A stretch of DNA of 42,318 nucleotides from Dorea sp. CAG:317 (GTDB taxonomy: Bacteria > Bacillota > Clostridia > Lachnospirales > Lachnospiraceae): the NCBI GenBank assembly GCA_000433535.1, contig FR892679.1, positions 5,850 to 48,167 of the forward strand, given 5' to 3'. The position numbers and the translations under genes were made by a program. Shown here piece after piece: positions 1-8,067 of the stretch (its first letter is position 1; the number at the start of each line of letters is the position of its first letter). The notes beneath the pieces were generated by a model that had not been told where the DNA came from, did no database searches, and was given only the letters and a program-made list of their open reading frames with translations.

Positions 1-4
1 CAAA

Positions 5-33
5 TTGACTTTTCTTTTATTCAATTTTATAAT
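5..33 (+). promoter_or_regulatory. Sigma-A-type promoter for rsmD-coaD operon
   Basis: TTGACT at 5-10 and TATAAT at 28-33 are separated by 17 bases, close to consensus. Transcription would start near base 40, leaving about 90 bases of leader before rsmD. That leader contains the hairpin at 53-98. Confidence 0.7.
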
Positions 34-52
34 AATTTAAAATAGTATTTAT

Positions 53-98
53 GATACCAGAGTGTGAGAGTACAGTGTGTAAACATCAATCTGGTATC
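53..98 (+). other. Inverted repeat in the rsmD leader
   Basis: GATACCAGA at 53-61 is exactly complementary to TCTGGTATC at 90-98, giving a 9-bp stem with a 28-base loop. Four T (three of them after the stem) come next, so it could be a weak attenuator or terminator. It could also be a structured leader. The long loop is unusual for a simple terminator. Confidence 0.45.
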
Positions 99-131
99 TT
101 TTGAATTATATATCATATAAGGGGATTTTTT

Positions 132-701
132 ATGAGAGTGATCGCAGGTTCAGCCAGAAGGCTGCAATTGAAAACTTTAGATGGAATGGATACAAGACCG
201 ACCACGGACCGGATCAAAGAGACATTATTTAATATGCTGACACCGTATCTTTATGATTGCATGTTTCTTGATTTATTTGCCGGAAGCGGTGGAATCGGAA
301 TTGAAGCGCTCAGCAGAGGTGCTATGGGAGCAGTGTTTGTTGAGAAGAATCCTAAAGCAATGTCCTGTATTCGTGATAACCTTAAGACGACGAACCTTAT
401 GAAGAAGGCAATTACAATGTCTACGGATGTGATGACAGCGCTCTATAAACTGGAGGGGGATAAGCAGTTTGATTATATTTTCATGGACCCCCCGTATCAT
501 CAAGAATTAGAGCGGAAAGTGTTGGAGTATTTGTCCGGATCTAACCTACTGTCCGAAGAAGGAGTGATCATTGTAGAGGCAGCAAAGGAAACAACCTTTG
601 ACTATCTTCAAGACCTTGGATTTACCATAATCAAAACGAAAGAATATAAGACAAATAAACATGTTTTTATTGAACCTTTAGGGAGGAAAGAAGTATGTTA
701 A
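132..701 (+). CDS. rsmD: 16S rRNA (guanine-N2)-methyltransferase RsmD
   Basis: The 189-residue protein has the RsmD hallmarks. It begins MRVIAGSARR, has the SAM-binding loop LDLFAGSGGIGIEALSRGA and the catalytic MDPPY motif of N2/N6-type methyltransferases. RsmD methylates G966 (E. coli numbering) of 16S rRNA during 30S assembly, using S-adenosylmethionine. The length is normal for the family. The start follows AAGGGGA upstream. Its 3' end overlaps coaD by 7 bases, the usual Firmicutes rsmD-coaD pairing, so the two are probably translationally coupled. The promoter at 5-33 drives it. Confidence 0.95.
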   Translation: MRVIAGSARRLQLKTLDGMDTRPTTDRIKETLFNMLTPYLYDCMFLDLFAGSGGIGIEALSRGAMGAVFVEKNPKAMSCIRDNLKTTNLMKKAITMSTDVMTALYKLEGDKQFDYIFMDPPYHQELERKVLEYLSGSNLLSEEGVIIVEAAKETTFDYLQDLGFTIIKTKEYKTNKHVFIEPLGRKEVC

Positions 702-1183
702 GAGCAGTTTACCCGGGGAGTTTTGATCCGGTTACTTACGGGCATCTGGATATTATCAGACGGTCCCGGAGTCTTGCAGATGAATTAATTGTAGGAGTGC
801 TGAATAATAAGGCAAAAACACCGTTGTTTTCCGTGGAAGAACGTGTTAAAATGTTAGAAGAAATGACCAAAAATATGCCGGGAGTAAAGGTAGTTCCTTT
901 TGAGGGGCTTCTGATAGATTTTGCAAAAGAAATGTCTGCAGGAATTGTTGTGAGAGGTCTTCGGGCTGTGACTGATTTTGAATATGAGCTTCAGATGGCT
1001 CAGACAAACAACAAGCTTTCACCGGAACTGGAAACGGTATTTCTTACAACAAGTCTTAAATATTCTTATCTTAGTTCAACGATAGTGAAGGAAGTGGCAG
1101 CTTTTGGAGGGGATATTTCTCAGTTTGTACCAGAGACGATTGAGAGAAGAATACAAGAGAAAATCATGAAAAGGAGAGTGTAA
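695..1183 (+). CDS. coaD: Pantetheine-phosphate adenylyltransferase
   Basis: This 162-residue nucleotidyltransferase catalyses the penultimate step of coenzyme A synthesis: 4'-phosphopantetheine plus ATP gives dephospho-CoA and pyrophosphate. The N-terminal YPGSFDPVTYGHLDII carries the TxGH nucleotide-binding motif, and SYLSSTIVKEVA near the C-terminus is the second ATP-binding signature. The RLRAVTDFEYE region (here RGLRAVTDFEYELQMA) is typical of CoaD. It overlaps rsmD by 7 bases and sits on a GGGAGGAAAG ribosome binding site. Length and motifs are standard. Confidence 0.97.
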   Translation: MLRAVYPGSFDPVTYGHLDIIRRSRSLADELIVGVLNNKAKTPLFSVEERVKMLEEMTKNMPGVKVVPFEGLLIDFAKEMSAGIVVRGLRAVTDFEYELQMAQTNNKLSPELETVFLTTSLKYSYLSSTIVKEVAAFGGDISQFVPETIERRIQEKIMKRRV

Positions 1184-1186
1184 ATA

Positions 1187-1822
1187 ATGAGTAGCCGTAT
1201 TGAACAGATTATTGAAGAAATCGAGGAGTATATTGACAGCTGTAAATTCCAGCCATTGTCTACATCCAAGATCATTGTGAATAAAGATCAGATGGATGAG
1301 CTTCTTCGTGAACTTCGTATGAAGACACCGGATGAGATTAAACGTTATCAGAAAATTATTGCAAATAAAGATGCGATCCTTGCGGATGCACAGGCAAAGG
1401 CTGAAAGCCTGATTGAGGATGCACAGATCCAGACAACAGAGCTTGTCAGTGAACATGAGATTATGCAGCAGGCATATGCACAGGCAAATGAAGTTGTGAC
1501 AGCAGCGACAGAGCAGGCACAGCAGATTCTTGACAATGCGACAAGAGATGCAAATGATATCCGTATTGGCGCTATGCAGTACACAGATGATCTTCTTGCA
1601 AATGCAGAGAGTATCATTGGACATACATTGGATGGTTATACAACGAAGTATGATGGTCTGGTTAATTCTCTTCAGGAGTGCTATGATATGGTACGCAATA
1701 ACCGTGCAGAACTGGAGATTCCGGAGCAGTCAGCAAGTGGACTTGAAGCAGCTTATGGCACAGCAGAAGAAGAGGAGCCGGAATTTGATCTTGAAGTAGA
1801 GGACGAGGATGAATTCATATAA
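1187..1822 (+). CDS. Coiled-coil protein of unknown function downstream of coaD
   Basis: I do not recognise a named function. The 211 residues are almost wholly helical. Residues from about 60 to 130 are an Ala/Gln/Glu-rich coiled coil resembling DivIVA or the b subunit of ATP synthase. A very acidic tail follows, EEEEPEF and EVEDEDEF. There is no signal peptide or membrane segment. It starts 3 bases after coaD in the same operon, with AAGGAGAG upstream. A cytoplasmic scaffold or division-associated role is possible but is inference only. Confidence 0.8.
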   Translation: MSSRIEQIIEEIEEYIDSCKFQPLSTSKIIVNKDQMDELLRELRMKTPDEIKRYQKIIANKDAILADAQAKAESLIEDAQIQTTELVSEHEIMQQAYAQANEVVTAATEQAQQILDNATRDANDIRIGAMQYTDDLLANAESIIGHTLDGYTTKYDGLVNSLQECYDMVRNNRAELEIPEQSASGLEAAYGTAEEEEPEFDLEVEDEDEFI

Positions 1823-1827
1823 AATCT

Positions 1828-2763
1828 TCAATTAATGAAAAAGAAGCAATAGCAAAGAGCAAGAAGGCTGGTCACCACCGCGGTGATCAGCTTTTGTGTT
1901 ATGTATGGGACAATGGATAGTCCACTCCCCTGAAGCATGGATGCAGTCTGGACAAGACAACAAAAACCTCCGAACGATATGAGGGCGAGACTGAATATGT
2001 ATTTCCAACAGAAAGCGAGAGAAGACTGACATATAGAGACGATTCCGGTAGTCATTTCCAGTGGAGATAATAAAAGAGGAGATAAATCGGGATTTTCAAA
2101 AGGAAGAAGACTTCCAAGCTCTATCAGAATCGTGAAAAGCATCATATAACCTCCGATTTTTGTAATAGTTTCAAACCCATTCATAATACAATCATCAAAT
2201 AGTCCACCATTTGTTTCTTGTTTTATCCGGGACGGTGAAGCGGTTGAGTGTCCTTCTCCGTATACAATCAATTCTTTGCGAAAAAGAAAACTGCACAGAA
2301 CAGGAGAGCCAATGAGAATTCCGAGGGTTGGAAGTGTGAGAGCGGGTGTGTTCAAGTTTTGCTGAATAAAGAAACTGATGATAAACATAGGGCTTGTATT
2401 GTTACAAAAAGAGAGTAAATACGACGCTTCTCTGTATGAGATTTTTTGTCTGCACAGAAGGTCGGCGGTGAATTTGCTCCCCAGCGGGTATCCGCAGAGA
2501 AAACCTGACAGAATTACAATGGAGCCGTATTCGGATACATGAAATAGACGACAAAAAAGAGGTTTTGTAAGTTTGGACAGCAAATGAATTGCTCCGGTTT
2601 CGAGGAGCAGATTTGTCAGAATCAGGAAAGGAAGCAGGGTGGGAAGTACCGTATGAAACCATAACACAAGACCTTTACCGGCTCCGGTAACGCAAGTTTT
2701 AGGAAAAAGCAGAATTAAAAAGAAGAAAAATATTGTTAAAAGTGCTGAAAATTTATCCTTCAT
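1828..2763 (-). CDS. ylbJ: Sporulation integral membrane protein YlbJ-like
   Basis: This 311-residue polytopic membrane protein has about eight hydrophobic segments and the nucleoside-recognition/gate domain pattern. Examples are GLVLWFHTVLPTLLPFLI near the N-terminus and SGFLCGYPLGSKFTADL in the centre. In Bacillus, ylbJ is a sigma-E gene required for spore cortex formation. The ATG at 2763 is preferred over a TTG two codons upstream because GAAGGT is then about 9 bases away. A sigma-E-like promoter lies upstream at 2797-2825. It converges on the coaD operon with only 5 bases between stops. Confidence 0.85.
   Translation of the reverse strand: MKDKFSALLTIFFFFLILLFPKTCVTGAGKGLVLWFHTVLPTLLPFLILTNLLLETGAIHLLSKLTKPLFCRLFHVSEYGSIVILSGFLCGYPLGSKFTADLLCRQKISYREASYLLSFCNNTSPMFIISFFIQQNLNTPALTLPTLGILIGSPVLCSFLFRKELIVYGEGHSTASPSRIKQETNGGLFDDCIMNGFETITKIGGYMMLFTILIELGSLLPFENPDLSPLLLSPLEMTTGIVSICQSSLAFCWKYIFSLALISFGGFCCLVQTASMLQGSGLSIVPYITQKLITAVVTSLLALCYCFFFIN
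1864..1900 (+). terminator. Terminator of the rsmD-coaD operon inside the 3' end of ylbJ
   Basis: AAGGCTGGTCACC and GGTGATCAGCTTTT form a long stem with two G-U wobbles and a 5-base loop, followed by TTTTGTGTT. The convergent genes leave only 5 bases between stop codons, so the operon must terminate within the coding region of ylbJ. Confidence 0.6.
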
Positions 2764-2796
2764 AATCAAAATACCTTCGTAAAAATTGTCACTTTT

Positions 2797-2825
2797 ATTC
2801 TATGGATTAGGTTGATTTTTTATGA
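2797..2825 (-). promoter_or_regulatory. Sigma-E-like sporulation promoter for ylbJ
   Basis: On the minus strand, TCATAAA (2825-2819) and CATAGAAT (2804-2797) are separated by 14 bases. This resembles the Bacillus sigma-E -10 consensus CATACAAT and its spacing. It is interleaved with the opposite-strand pepD promoter at 2812-2840. Confidence 0.5.
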
Positions 2826-2840
2826 ACTATGTACCATAAT
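2812..2840 (+). promoter_or_regulatory. Promoter for the dipeptidase gene
   Basis: TTGATT at 2812-2817 and CATAAT at 2835-2840 have a 17-base spacer. It overlaps the divergent ylbJ promoter, so the two may exclude one another. Confidence 0.5.
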
Positions 2841-2876
2841 GAGAGATAGAAAATATGTAAAAGAGAGGGAATGAAA

Positions 2877-4331
2877 ATGGCAGTATTAGAAAATTTAGAA
2901 CCTAAAAAAGTATTTCATTTTTTCGAGGAGATCAGCGAAGTGCCGCGTGGCACCTTCAACATTAAGGGAATCAGTGATTATTGCACAAAATTCGCTAAGG
3001 ATCGTAATTTAGAAGTGGTTCAGGATGAAGTGGGTAACGTTGTAATAAAGAAGCCGGGAACAACAGGTTACGAAAATAGCGCACCCGTTATTTTGCAAGG
3101 TCACATGGACATGGTTTGTGAAAAACGTCCGGACAGCAATCATGATTTTACAAAAGATCCACTGGAGCTTCAGATTGTGGATGGAAATGTTGTAGCTAAA
3201 GATACAACATTAGGTGGCGACAATGGTATTGCGCTTGCAATGGCAATGGCACTTTTGGACAGCGATGATATTCCGCATCCGCCATTGGAGGTTTTATTTA
3301 CGATAGACGAAGAGATCGGAATGGGCGGCGCTGCAGCAATTGATATGTCTCTGTTTAAAGGGAATATGATGATCAATCTGGATTCCGAAGAAGAAGGAAT
3401 CTTTACAGCAGGATGTGCCGGTGGAATCAATTATCAGAATCATATTCCGGTTAAGAAGGAAAGTGTTTCAGGAACAGAGGTTACTGTGCGTATCCACGAA
3501 CTTCTCGGCGGTCATTCAGGATTTGAGATCACAAAACAGAGAGGAAATGCAAATAAGATGATGGGGCGTCTTTTAGATCGCATTTCTCGTGATGTAGATT
3601 TTGTTATTGAAACAATTGCAGGCGGTTCCAAAGACAATGTAATTGCTCTTAGTGCAACAGCAAAGATTGTTGTAAAGCCGGAAGATGCAGATAAAGTTAA
3701 AAAACACGTTGAAGAGATGAAGGCGTTATGGGATTCTGAATTTATGGGAGATGAACCAACACTTACCGTGGATGTTGCCGAGAATCCTGATGTGTCTGTT
3801 GAGGCCTTTGACAAAGACAGTACAGACCGTGTAATTTCTTATTTGATCATTTGTCCGAACGGAGTGATTGAGTACAGCAGAAAGCTTGCAGGAAGTGTAG
3901 AGACATCTTTAAATCTCGGAGTAGTAGAAACAAACGATGAAGAAAATTATGTAAAAGCTTCCTATCAGATCCGCAGCTCTCTTGAGAGTAAGAAATATCA
4001 GGTTCGCGAACAGTTAGACCGTTGTGCAAAAGTTGTCGGAGCAAAAATAGTTGTTGCGAGCGAATATCCGGGATGGGAATATAAACCGGAATCAAAACTT
4101 CGCACAATTATGGTAGATACATATAAAGACATGTATGGAAAAGAACCGGAAATCGTTACGGTTCATGCCGGATTAGAGTGTGGATTATTCTTAAACAAAC
4201 GTCCGGAACTGGACTGCGTGTCTATCGGATCTGCCCTTAGAGACGTTCATTCCTTTAAGGAGAGTCTTGACATTGCTTCCGCTGAGCGTGTATGGGACTA
4301 TCTCAAAGAGCTTATGAGCAGATTAAAATAA
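2877..4331 (+). CDS. pepD: Aminoacyl-histidine dipeptidase (M20C peptidase)
   Basis: The 484-residue protein is a PepD-type zinc dipeptidase that cleaves Xaa-His dipeptides such as carnosine. Metal and active-site motifs are in order: LQGHMDMVCEKRPD, LGGDNGIALAMAMAL, FTIDEEIGMGGA and MINLDSEEEGIFTAGCAGG. A normal lid domain and a C-terminal HAGLECGLF motif follow. It is cytoplasmic, with no signal peptide. The ATG at 2877 sits 6 bases after GAGGGA. The ATG at 2871 abuts the ribosome binding site and is less likely. It is monocistronic, with its own promoter and a strong terminator at 4352. Confidence 0.95.
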   Translation: MAVLENLEPKKVFHFFEEISEVPRGTFNIKGISDYCTKFAKDRNLEVVQDEVGNVVIKKPGTTGYENSAPVILQGHMDMVCEKRPDSNHDFTKDPLELQIVDGNVVAKDTTLGGDNGIALAMAMALLDSDDIPHPPLEVLFTIDEEIGMGGAAAIDMSLFKGNMMINLDSEEEGIFTAGCAGGINYQNHIPVKKESVSGTEVTVRIHELLGGHSGFEITKQRGNANKMMGRLLDRISRDVDFVIETIAGGSKDNVIALSATAKIVVKPEDADKVKKHVEEMKALWDSEFMGDEPTLTVDVAENPDVSVEAFDKDSTDRVISYLIICPNGVIEYSRKLAGSVETSLNLGVVETNDEENYVKASYQIRSSLESKKYQVREQLDRCAKVVGAKIVVASEYPGWEYKPESKLRTIMVDTYKDMYGKEPEIVTVHAGLECGLFLNKRPELDCVSIGSALRDVHSFKESLDIASAERVWDYLKELMSRLK

Positions 4332-4351
4332 AAAGAAGAAATCTATGATGT

Positions 4352-4381
4352 CGGCAGAAAATATTTTCTGCCGGCTTTTTT
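4352..4381 (+). terminator. Rho-independent terminator after pepD
   Basis: A perfect 22-base palindrome at 4352-4373 (arms beginning CGGCAGAAAA) is followed by GC and a run of six T. Confidence 0.85.
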
Positions 4382-4458
4382 AGTGGAAATTTATTTCTGT
4401 ATCATAAAAATACTTCGTCGTCTATATATTGCTAAGAAGTTGTTGTGTAGGAAAAATT

Positions 4459-5175
4459 ATGAAATCATTTCATTCGGGAAGAATTATTTTACTATTATTT
4501 CTTTGTTCCTTTTTCTCTGTACTTACTGCAAATCGGTGTCTTGAAATCGGAGTGCGCAATACTTGTCAGAAAAAGACGATACAAGATCAGGAATACCGCG
4601 CTCAATTTTTCTCGACAGAACAAAGGGAAGTTGACGCATTATTATCAAAAGAATGCCTTCACTTTCTTCAGTGCGTGGAAAACGAAGTGAGTTATTACCC
4701 CGTCGCCGAATCTTCTGTGGATAAGTCCTTAACTACATCTTATATGAATAGTTGGATGAAGGACAGGAGTTATGGCGGAGCACGAGGTCATGAAGGGACA
4801 GATATTATGGCTTCTGTAAATAAAAGAGGGATTTATCCCATTATCAGTATGACGGATGGCGTAGTGACAAACTTAGGATGGCTGGAAAAAGGTGGGTACC
4901 GAGTCGGCATCACCTCTGATAGTGGTACTTATTATTACTACGCCCATTTGGAGAGCTATTCGAATATTAGAGAAGGTGATCGGGTGAAGGCTGGAGAACT
5001 TTTGGGATTCATGGGAGATTCCGGTTATGGACCGGAAGGTACGACAGGCAATTTTGCAGTTCATTTACATGTGGGAATCTATTTCTATGAAAATGGAAAC
5101 GAAGTAAGTGTGAATCCATATTATGTCTTGAAATATTTAGAAAGTAGAAAGGTGAAATATGCATTCAAAAATTGA
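4459..5175 (+). CDS. Membrane-anchored M23 family metallopeptidase
   Basis: The 238-residue protein has an N-terminal signal anchor (ILLLFLCSFFSVLT, residues about 10-23), an extracytoplasmic linker and a C-terminal LytM/M23 domain. The zinc ligands are visible as H111 and D115 in HEGTD, and the HLH pair H202/H204. YYYYAHLES lies between them. Such enzymes cut peptidoglycan stem peptides or, in the sporulation SpoIIQ group, act as scaffolds. Here the catalytic set looks complete. The ATG at 4459 has a weak AGGA upstream. An in-frame TTG at 4429 would bury the signal sequence. It follows the pepD terminator. No clear promoter was found. Confidence 0.85.
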   Translation: MKSFHSGRIILLLFLCSFFSVLTANRCLEIGVRNTCQKKTIQDQEYRAQFFSTEQREVDALLSKECLHFLQCVENEVSYYPVAESSVDKSLTTSYMNSWMKDRSYGGARGHEGTDIMASVNKRGIYPIISMTDGVVTNLGWLEKGGYRVGITSDSGTYYYYAHLESYSNIREGDRVKAGELLGFMGDSGYGPEGTTGNFAVHLHVGIYFYENGNEVSVNPYYVLKYLESRKVKYAFKN

Positions 5176-5200
5176 GTTATAAAGATAGATGTGCTATAAT
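5172..5200 (+). promoter_or_regulatory. Promoter of the 5.3-12.9 kb operon
   Basis: TTGAGT at 5172-5177, overlapping the M23 stop codon, and TATAAT at 5195-5200 have a 17-base spacer. This would drive the long operon from the rRNA methyltransferase through recU. Confidence 0.65.
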
Positions 5201-5273
5201 AACTTATTATGGGTAATTATTGTTTGCATTCATTTGCGGAAACAGATTGTCGTTTATTACAGGAGGAAACAGC

Positions 5274-6680
5274 ATGAAGCTGCCAGAGATATTTGAAGAA
5301 AAAATGAAGGAACTTTTGAAAGATGAGTTCCCTGAATATATAGCCTGCTATGAAGAGCCGAGATACTATGGTCTTCGCGTAAATACCGGAAAGATTTCTG
5401 TGGAAGAATTTAAAAAGATCTGCCCTTTTGAGATTCATCCGATTCCGTGGATTGAAAATGGATTCTATTATGATGGAGAAACGGTAGTCCCGTCTAAGCA
5501 TCCTTATTATTTTGCAGGTCTTTATTATCTGCAGGAGCCAAGCGCCATGACTCCGGCTAACCGACTCCCCATTGAACCGGGGGATAAGGTTCTGGATGTA
5601 TGTGCGGCGCCAGGCGGTAAGGCAACAGAGCTCGGAGCAAAATTAAAGGGTGAAGGCGTTCTTATTGCTAATGATATCAGTAATTCCAGAGCGAAAGGGC
5701 TCCTTAAAAACATAGAAGTATTCGGGATTGGGAATGTTCTTGTCTTAAGTGAAGAACCGGGAAAGCTAGAAGGTTATTTTGAAGAATATTTTGATAAGAT
5801 TCTTATCGATGCACCATGCTCCGGTGAAGGAATGTTCCGTAAGGATAAGAAAATGGTAAAGGCATGGGAGGAGCATGGGCCGGAATTTTTCGCAAATATC
5901 CAGAAGAGCATTATCACGCAGGCGGCAAGAATGTTAAAGCCGGGTGGATTAATGCTTTATTCAACCTGTACATTTGACGGAAGAGAGAACGAGGGCAGTA
6001 TTGAATATTTAAAAAATACTTATCCGGAATTTGAAATCTTAGAAATTGCTCCTTACGAAGGCTTTGAAAAAGGAATTCCAGAACTTACAAAAAGTAAGGA
6101 CAAAGCATATGAGAAGACCGTCCGTATCTTCCCACACAAAATGAAAGGGGAAGGTCATTATCTGGCGCTTCTGAGAAAAGGGGACGAACAGGCAGAAGCT
6201 GTGCGAATTGCTGAAAAGACGGCTTCTTTAAAATCTCCGGCGAGAAAGAAGGGAAAGAAGCTGCCGGAAGATCTGGAATTGTTCTTTCAAGATATTTCAT
6301 GGGAAATGGATGCAAGTCGTCTCGATATTCACGGGGAGCGCGTCTATTATATGCCGGAAGATCTGCCGGATGTAAAGGGAATTCGTTTTCTGCGCACAGG
6401 GTTATTGTTAGGTGAACTTAAGAAAAACCGTTTTGAGCCAAGTCAGGCGCTTGCTATGTGTCTGAAAAAAGAAGAATATAAGAAAATTATCGATATTTCC
6501 TCTGAAGATGACAGGATTAGCCGATACCTGAAAGGTGAAACTTTAGAGGTGGATGATCTGGCAGATAAAAAGGCAAAAGGCTGGTATCTTGTCTGTGTAG
6601 ACGGATATCCTCTCGGATGGGGAAAGATTGCCGGAGGTACTTTGAAAAACAAATATCTTCCGGGATGGAGGCTTTGTTAA
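5274..6680 (+). CDS. RsmB/RsmF-type rRNA cytosine-C5 methyltransferase
   Basis: The 468-residue protein is a SAM-dependent m5C RNA methyltransferase of the NOL1/NOP2/Sun family. Motifs are VLDVCAAPGGKATELGAKL (SAM binding), LIDAPCSGEGMFRK (first catalytic Cys) and LMLYSTCTF (second catalytic Cys). The C-terminal third resembles the RNA-binding extension of RsmF-like Firmicutes proteins, ending KNKYLPGWRLC. The ATG at 5274 follows AGGAGGAAACAGC. An upstream in-frame start at 5220 lacks a ribosome binding site. The stop overlaps the next start (TAATG). The target is probably 16S or 23S rRNA; I cannot fix the base. Confidence 0.9.
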   Translation: MKLPEIFEEKMKELLKDEFPEYIACYEEPRYYGLRVNTGKISVEEFKKICPFEIHPIPWIENGFYYDGETVVPSKHPYYFAGLYYLQEPSAMTPANRLPIEPGDKVLDVCAAPGGKATELGAKLKGEGVLIANDISNSRAKGLLKNIEVFGIGNVLVLSEEPGKLEGYFEEYFDKILIDAPCSGEGMFRKDKKMVKAWEEHGPEFFANIQKSIITQAARMLKPGGLMLYSTCTFDGRENEGSIEYLKNTYPEFEILEIAPYEGFEKGIPELTKSKDKAYEKTVRIFPHKMKGEGHYLALLRKGDEQAEAVRIAEKTASLKSPARKKGKKLPEDLELFFQDISWEMDASRLDIHGERVYYMPEDLPDVKGIRFLRTGLLLGELKKNRFEPSQALAMCLKKEEYKKIIDISSEDDRISRYLKGETLEVDDLADKKAKGWYLVCVDGYPLGWGKIAGGTLKNKYLPGWRLC

Positions 6681-7390
6681 TGATCAGATTGGATAAATAC
6701 TTGGCAGATATGGGCTGTGGGACAAGACAGGAAGTGAAGAAATTCATTCGAAGCGGACAGGTATCTGTGGATGGTATAGTTGTAAAGAAGCCGGAGACAA
6801 AAGTGGAACAGACCGTTCAGGAAGTCTTTTTAAACGGAGAAAAGGTAGGATATGAAAGCTTCGAATATTATATGCTTAACAAACCGGCAGGAGTGATTTC
6901 TGCCACAGAAGATCAAAGCTGTCAGACCGTTGTTGATCTAATCAAGGACAAGAAGAGAAAGGATCTGTTTCCGGTAGGAAGACTGGACAAAGATACGGAA
7001 GGACTTCTTTTGATCACCAATGACGGAGCGCTTGCACATCGGCTGTTATCTCCGAAAAAGCATGTTGATAAATGTTATTTTGCGCGCATCTGTGGGAAAG
7101 TGACAGAAGAGGATGTGCGAAGTTTTGAAAAGGGAGTCAATATCGGAAGTCAGGAGCAGCCGGAGATTACAATGCCAGGGAAGCTTGAAATCATTACATC
7201 AGATGATATTTCTAAGATTCGTCTGACCATTCAGGAAGGAAAATTCCATCAGGTAAAGAGAATGTTTCAGGCAGTTGGTAAAGAAGTGATTTATTTAAAA
7301 CGACTTCGAATGGGGACACTTATATTAGATGAAAATTTAGGTATCGGTGAATACCGTCCGCTGACAAAAGAGGAGCTTGAAAAATTATGA
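6680..7390 (+). CDS. RsuA-family rRNA pseudouridine synthase
   Basis: The 236-residue protein has an N-terminal S4 RNA-binding domain (MIRLDKYLADMGCGTRQEVKK onward) and an RsuA/RluB/RluF catalytic domain. The active-site motif is PVGRLDKDTEGLLLITND, where GRLD carries the catalytic Asp. It isomerises uridine in 16S or 23S rRNA. The start at 6680 shares one base with the previous stop, and GGAGG lies 8 bases upstream. The longer in-frame start at 6617 would overlap the methyltransferase and add no domain. The end overlaps the HAD gene by 4 bases (ATGA). Confidence 0.9.
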   Translation: MIRLDKYLADMGCGTRQEVKKFIRSGQVSVDGIVVKKPETKVEQTVQEVFLNGEKVGYESFEYYMLNKPAGVISATEDQSCQTVVDLIKDKKRKDLFPVGRLDKDTEGLLLITNDGALAHRLLSPKKHVDKCYFARICGKVTEEDVRSFEKGVNIGSQEQPEITMPGKLEIITSDDISKIRLTIQEGKFHQVKRMFQAVGKEVIYLKRLRMGTLILDENLGIGEYRPLTKEELEKL

Positions 7391-8067
7391 TAAATTTGTT
7401 GAAAGACGTGGATGCAGTCATCTTTGATATGGATGGAACATTAATTGATTCGATGTGGATCTGGCCGGATATTGATGATGTTTATTTGGAAAAATATCAT
7501 CTTACGAAACCGGATAATTTCCATGAAGGGATGGAGGGGATGAGTTATACAGAGGTAGCACAGTATTTCCTTAAGTGTTTCCCTACGTTATCTATGACCA
7601 TTGATGAAGTGATGGATGAATGGACGCAGATGGCGCATGAACGATATGTGACACAGGTCGATATGAAGAAGGGTGCACTGGAATTCCTTCATACATTGAA
7701 AAAAGCAGGCATCAAGACAGGAATTGCTACCAGCAATGGGAGAACGCTTGTAGATGACACGCTGGAGGCGCTGAATATCAGATCCTTATTTGACAGTGTG
7801 AAATGTGCCTGTGAGGCAGGCGCCGGGAAGCCGGCACCGGATGTATATCTTTTGACCGCCGAAGATATGGGAGTAAAACCGGAGCGGTGTCTTGTGTTTG
7901 AAGATGTGCCGATGGGCATATTAGCAGGAAAGAATGCAGGCATGACGGTCTGTGCTGTGGAAGATGAATTTTCTGCTCCGCAGCGCGGGAAAAAACGTGA
8001 ATTAGCGGATTATTATATTCAAGATTATGACGATATTAAAAATGGAACATATGAGGTGTTAAAATAA
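7387..8067 (+). CDS. HAD-superfamily phosphatase (beta-phosphoglucomutase-like)
   Basis: This 226-residue HAD subfamily IA protein has motif I DMDGTLIDS (D14 nucleophile, D16 acid/base), motif II ATSNG, the motif III lysine in GAGKPAPDVYL and motif IV FEDVPMG. The inserted helical cap between about residues 20 and 85 fits phosphoglycolate phosphatase or beta-phosphoglucomutase relatives. The substrate cannot be told from sequence. It is translationally coupled on both sides (ATGA overlap before, TAATG after). Its place among RNA-modification genes does not reveal its role. Confidence 0.88.
   Translation: MINLLKDVDAVIFDMDGTLIDSMWIWPDIDDVYLEKYHLTKPDNFHEGMEGMSYTEVAQYFLKCFPTLSMTIDEVMDEWTQMAHERYVTQVDMKKGALEFLHTLKKAGIKTGIATSNGRTLVDDTLEALNIRSLFDSVKCACEAGAGKPAPDVYLLTAEDMGVKPERCLVFEDVPMGILAGKNAGMTVCAVEDEFSAPQRGKKRELADYYIQDYDDIKNGTYEVLK

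Noticed and set aside
1076..1624. A 182-codon minus-strand frame across coaD and the coiled-coil gene
   Set aside because: It is antisense to well-supported genes, is Cys-rich and low in normal protein features, and lacks a ribosome binding site.
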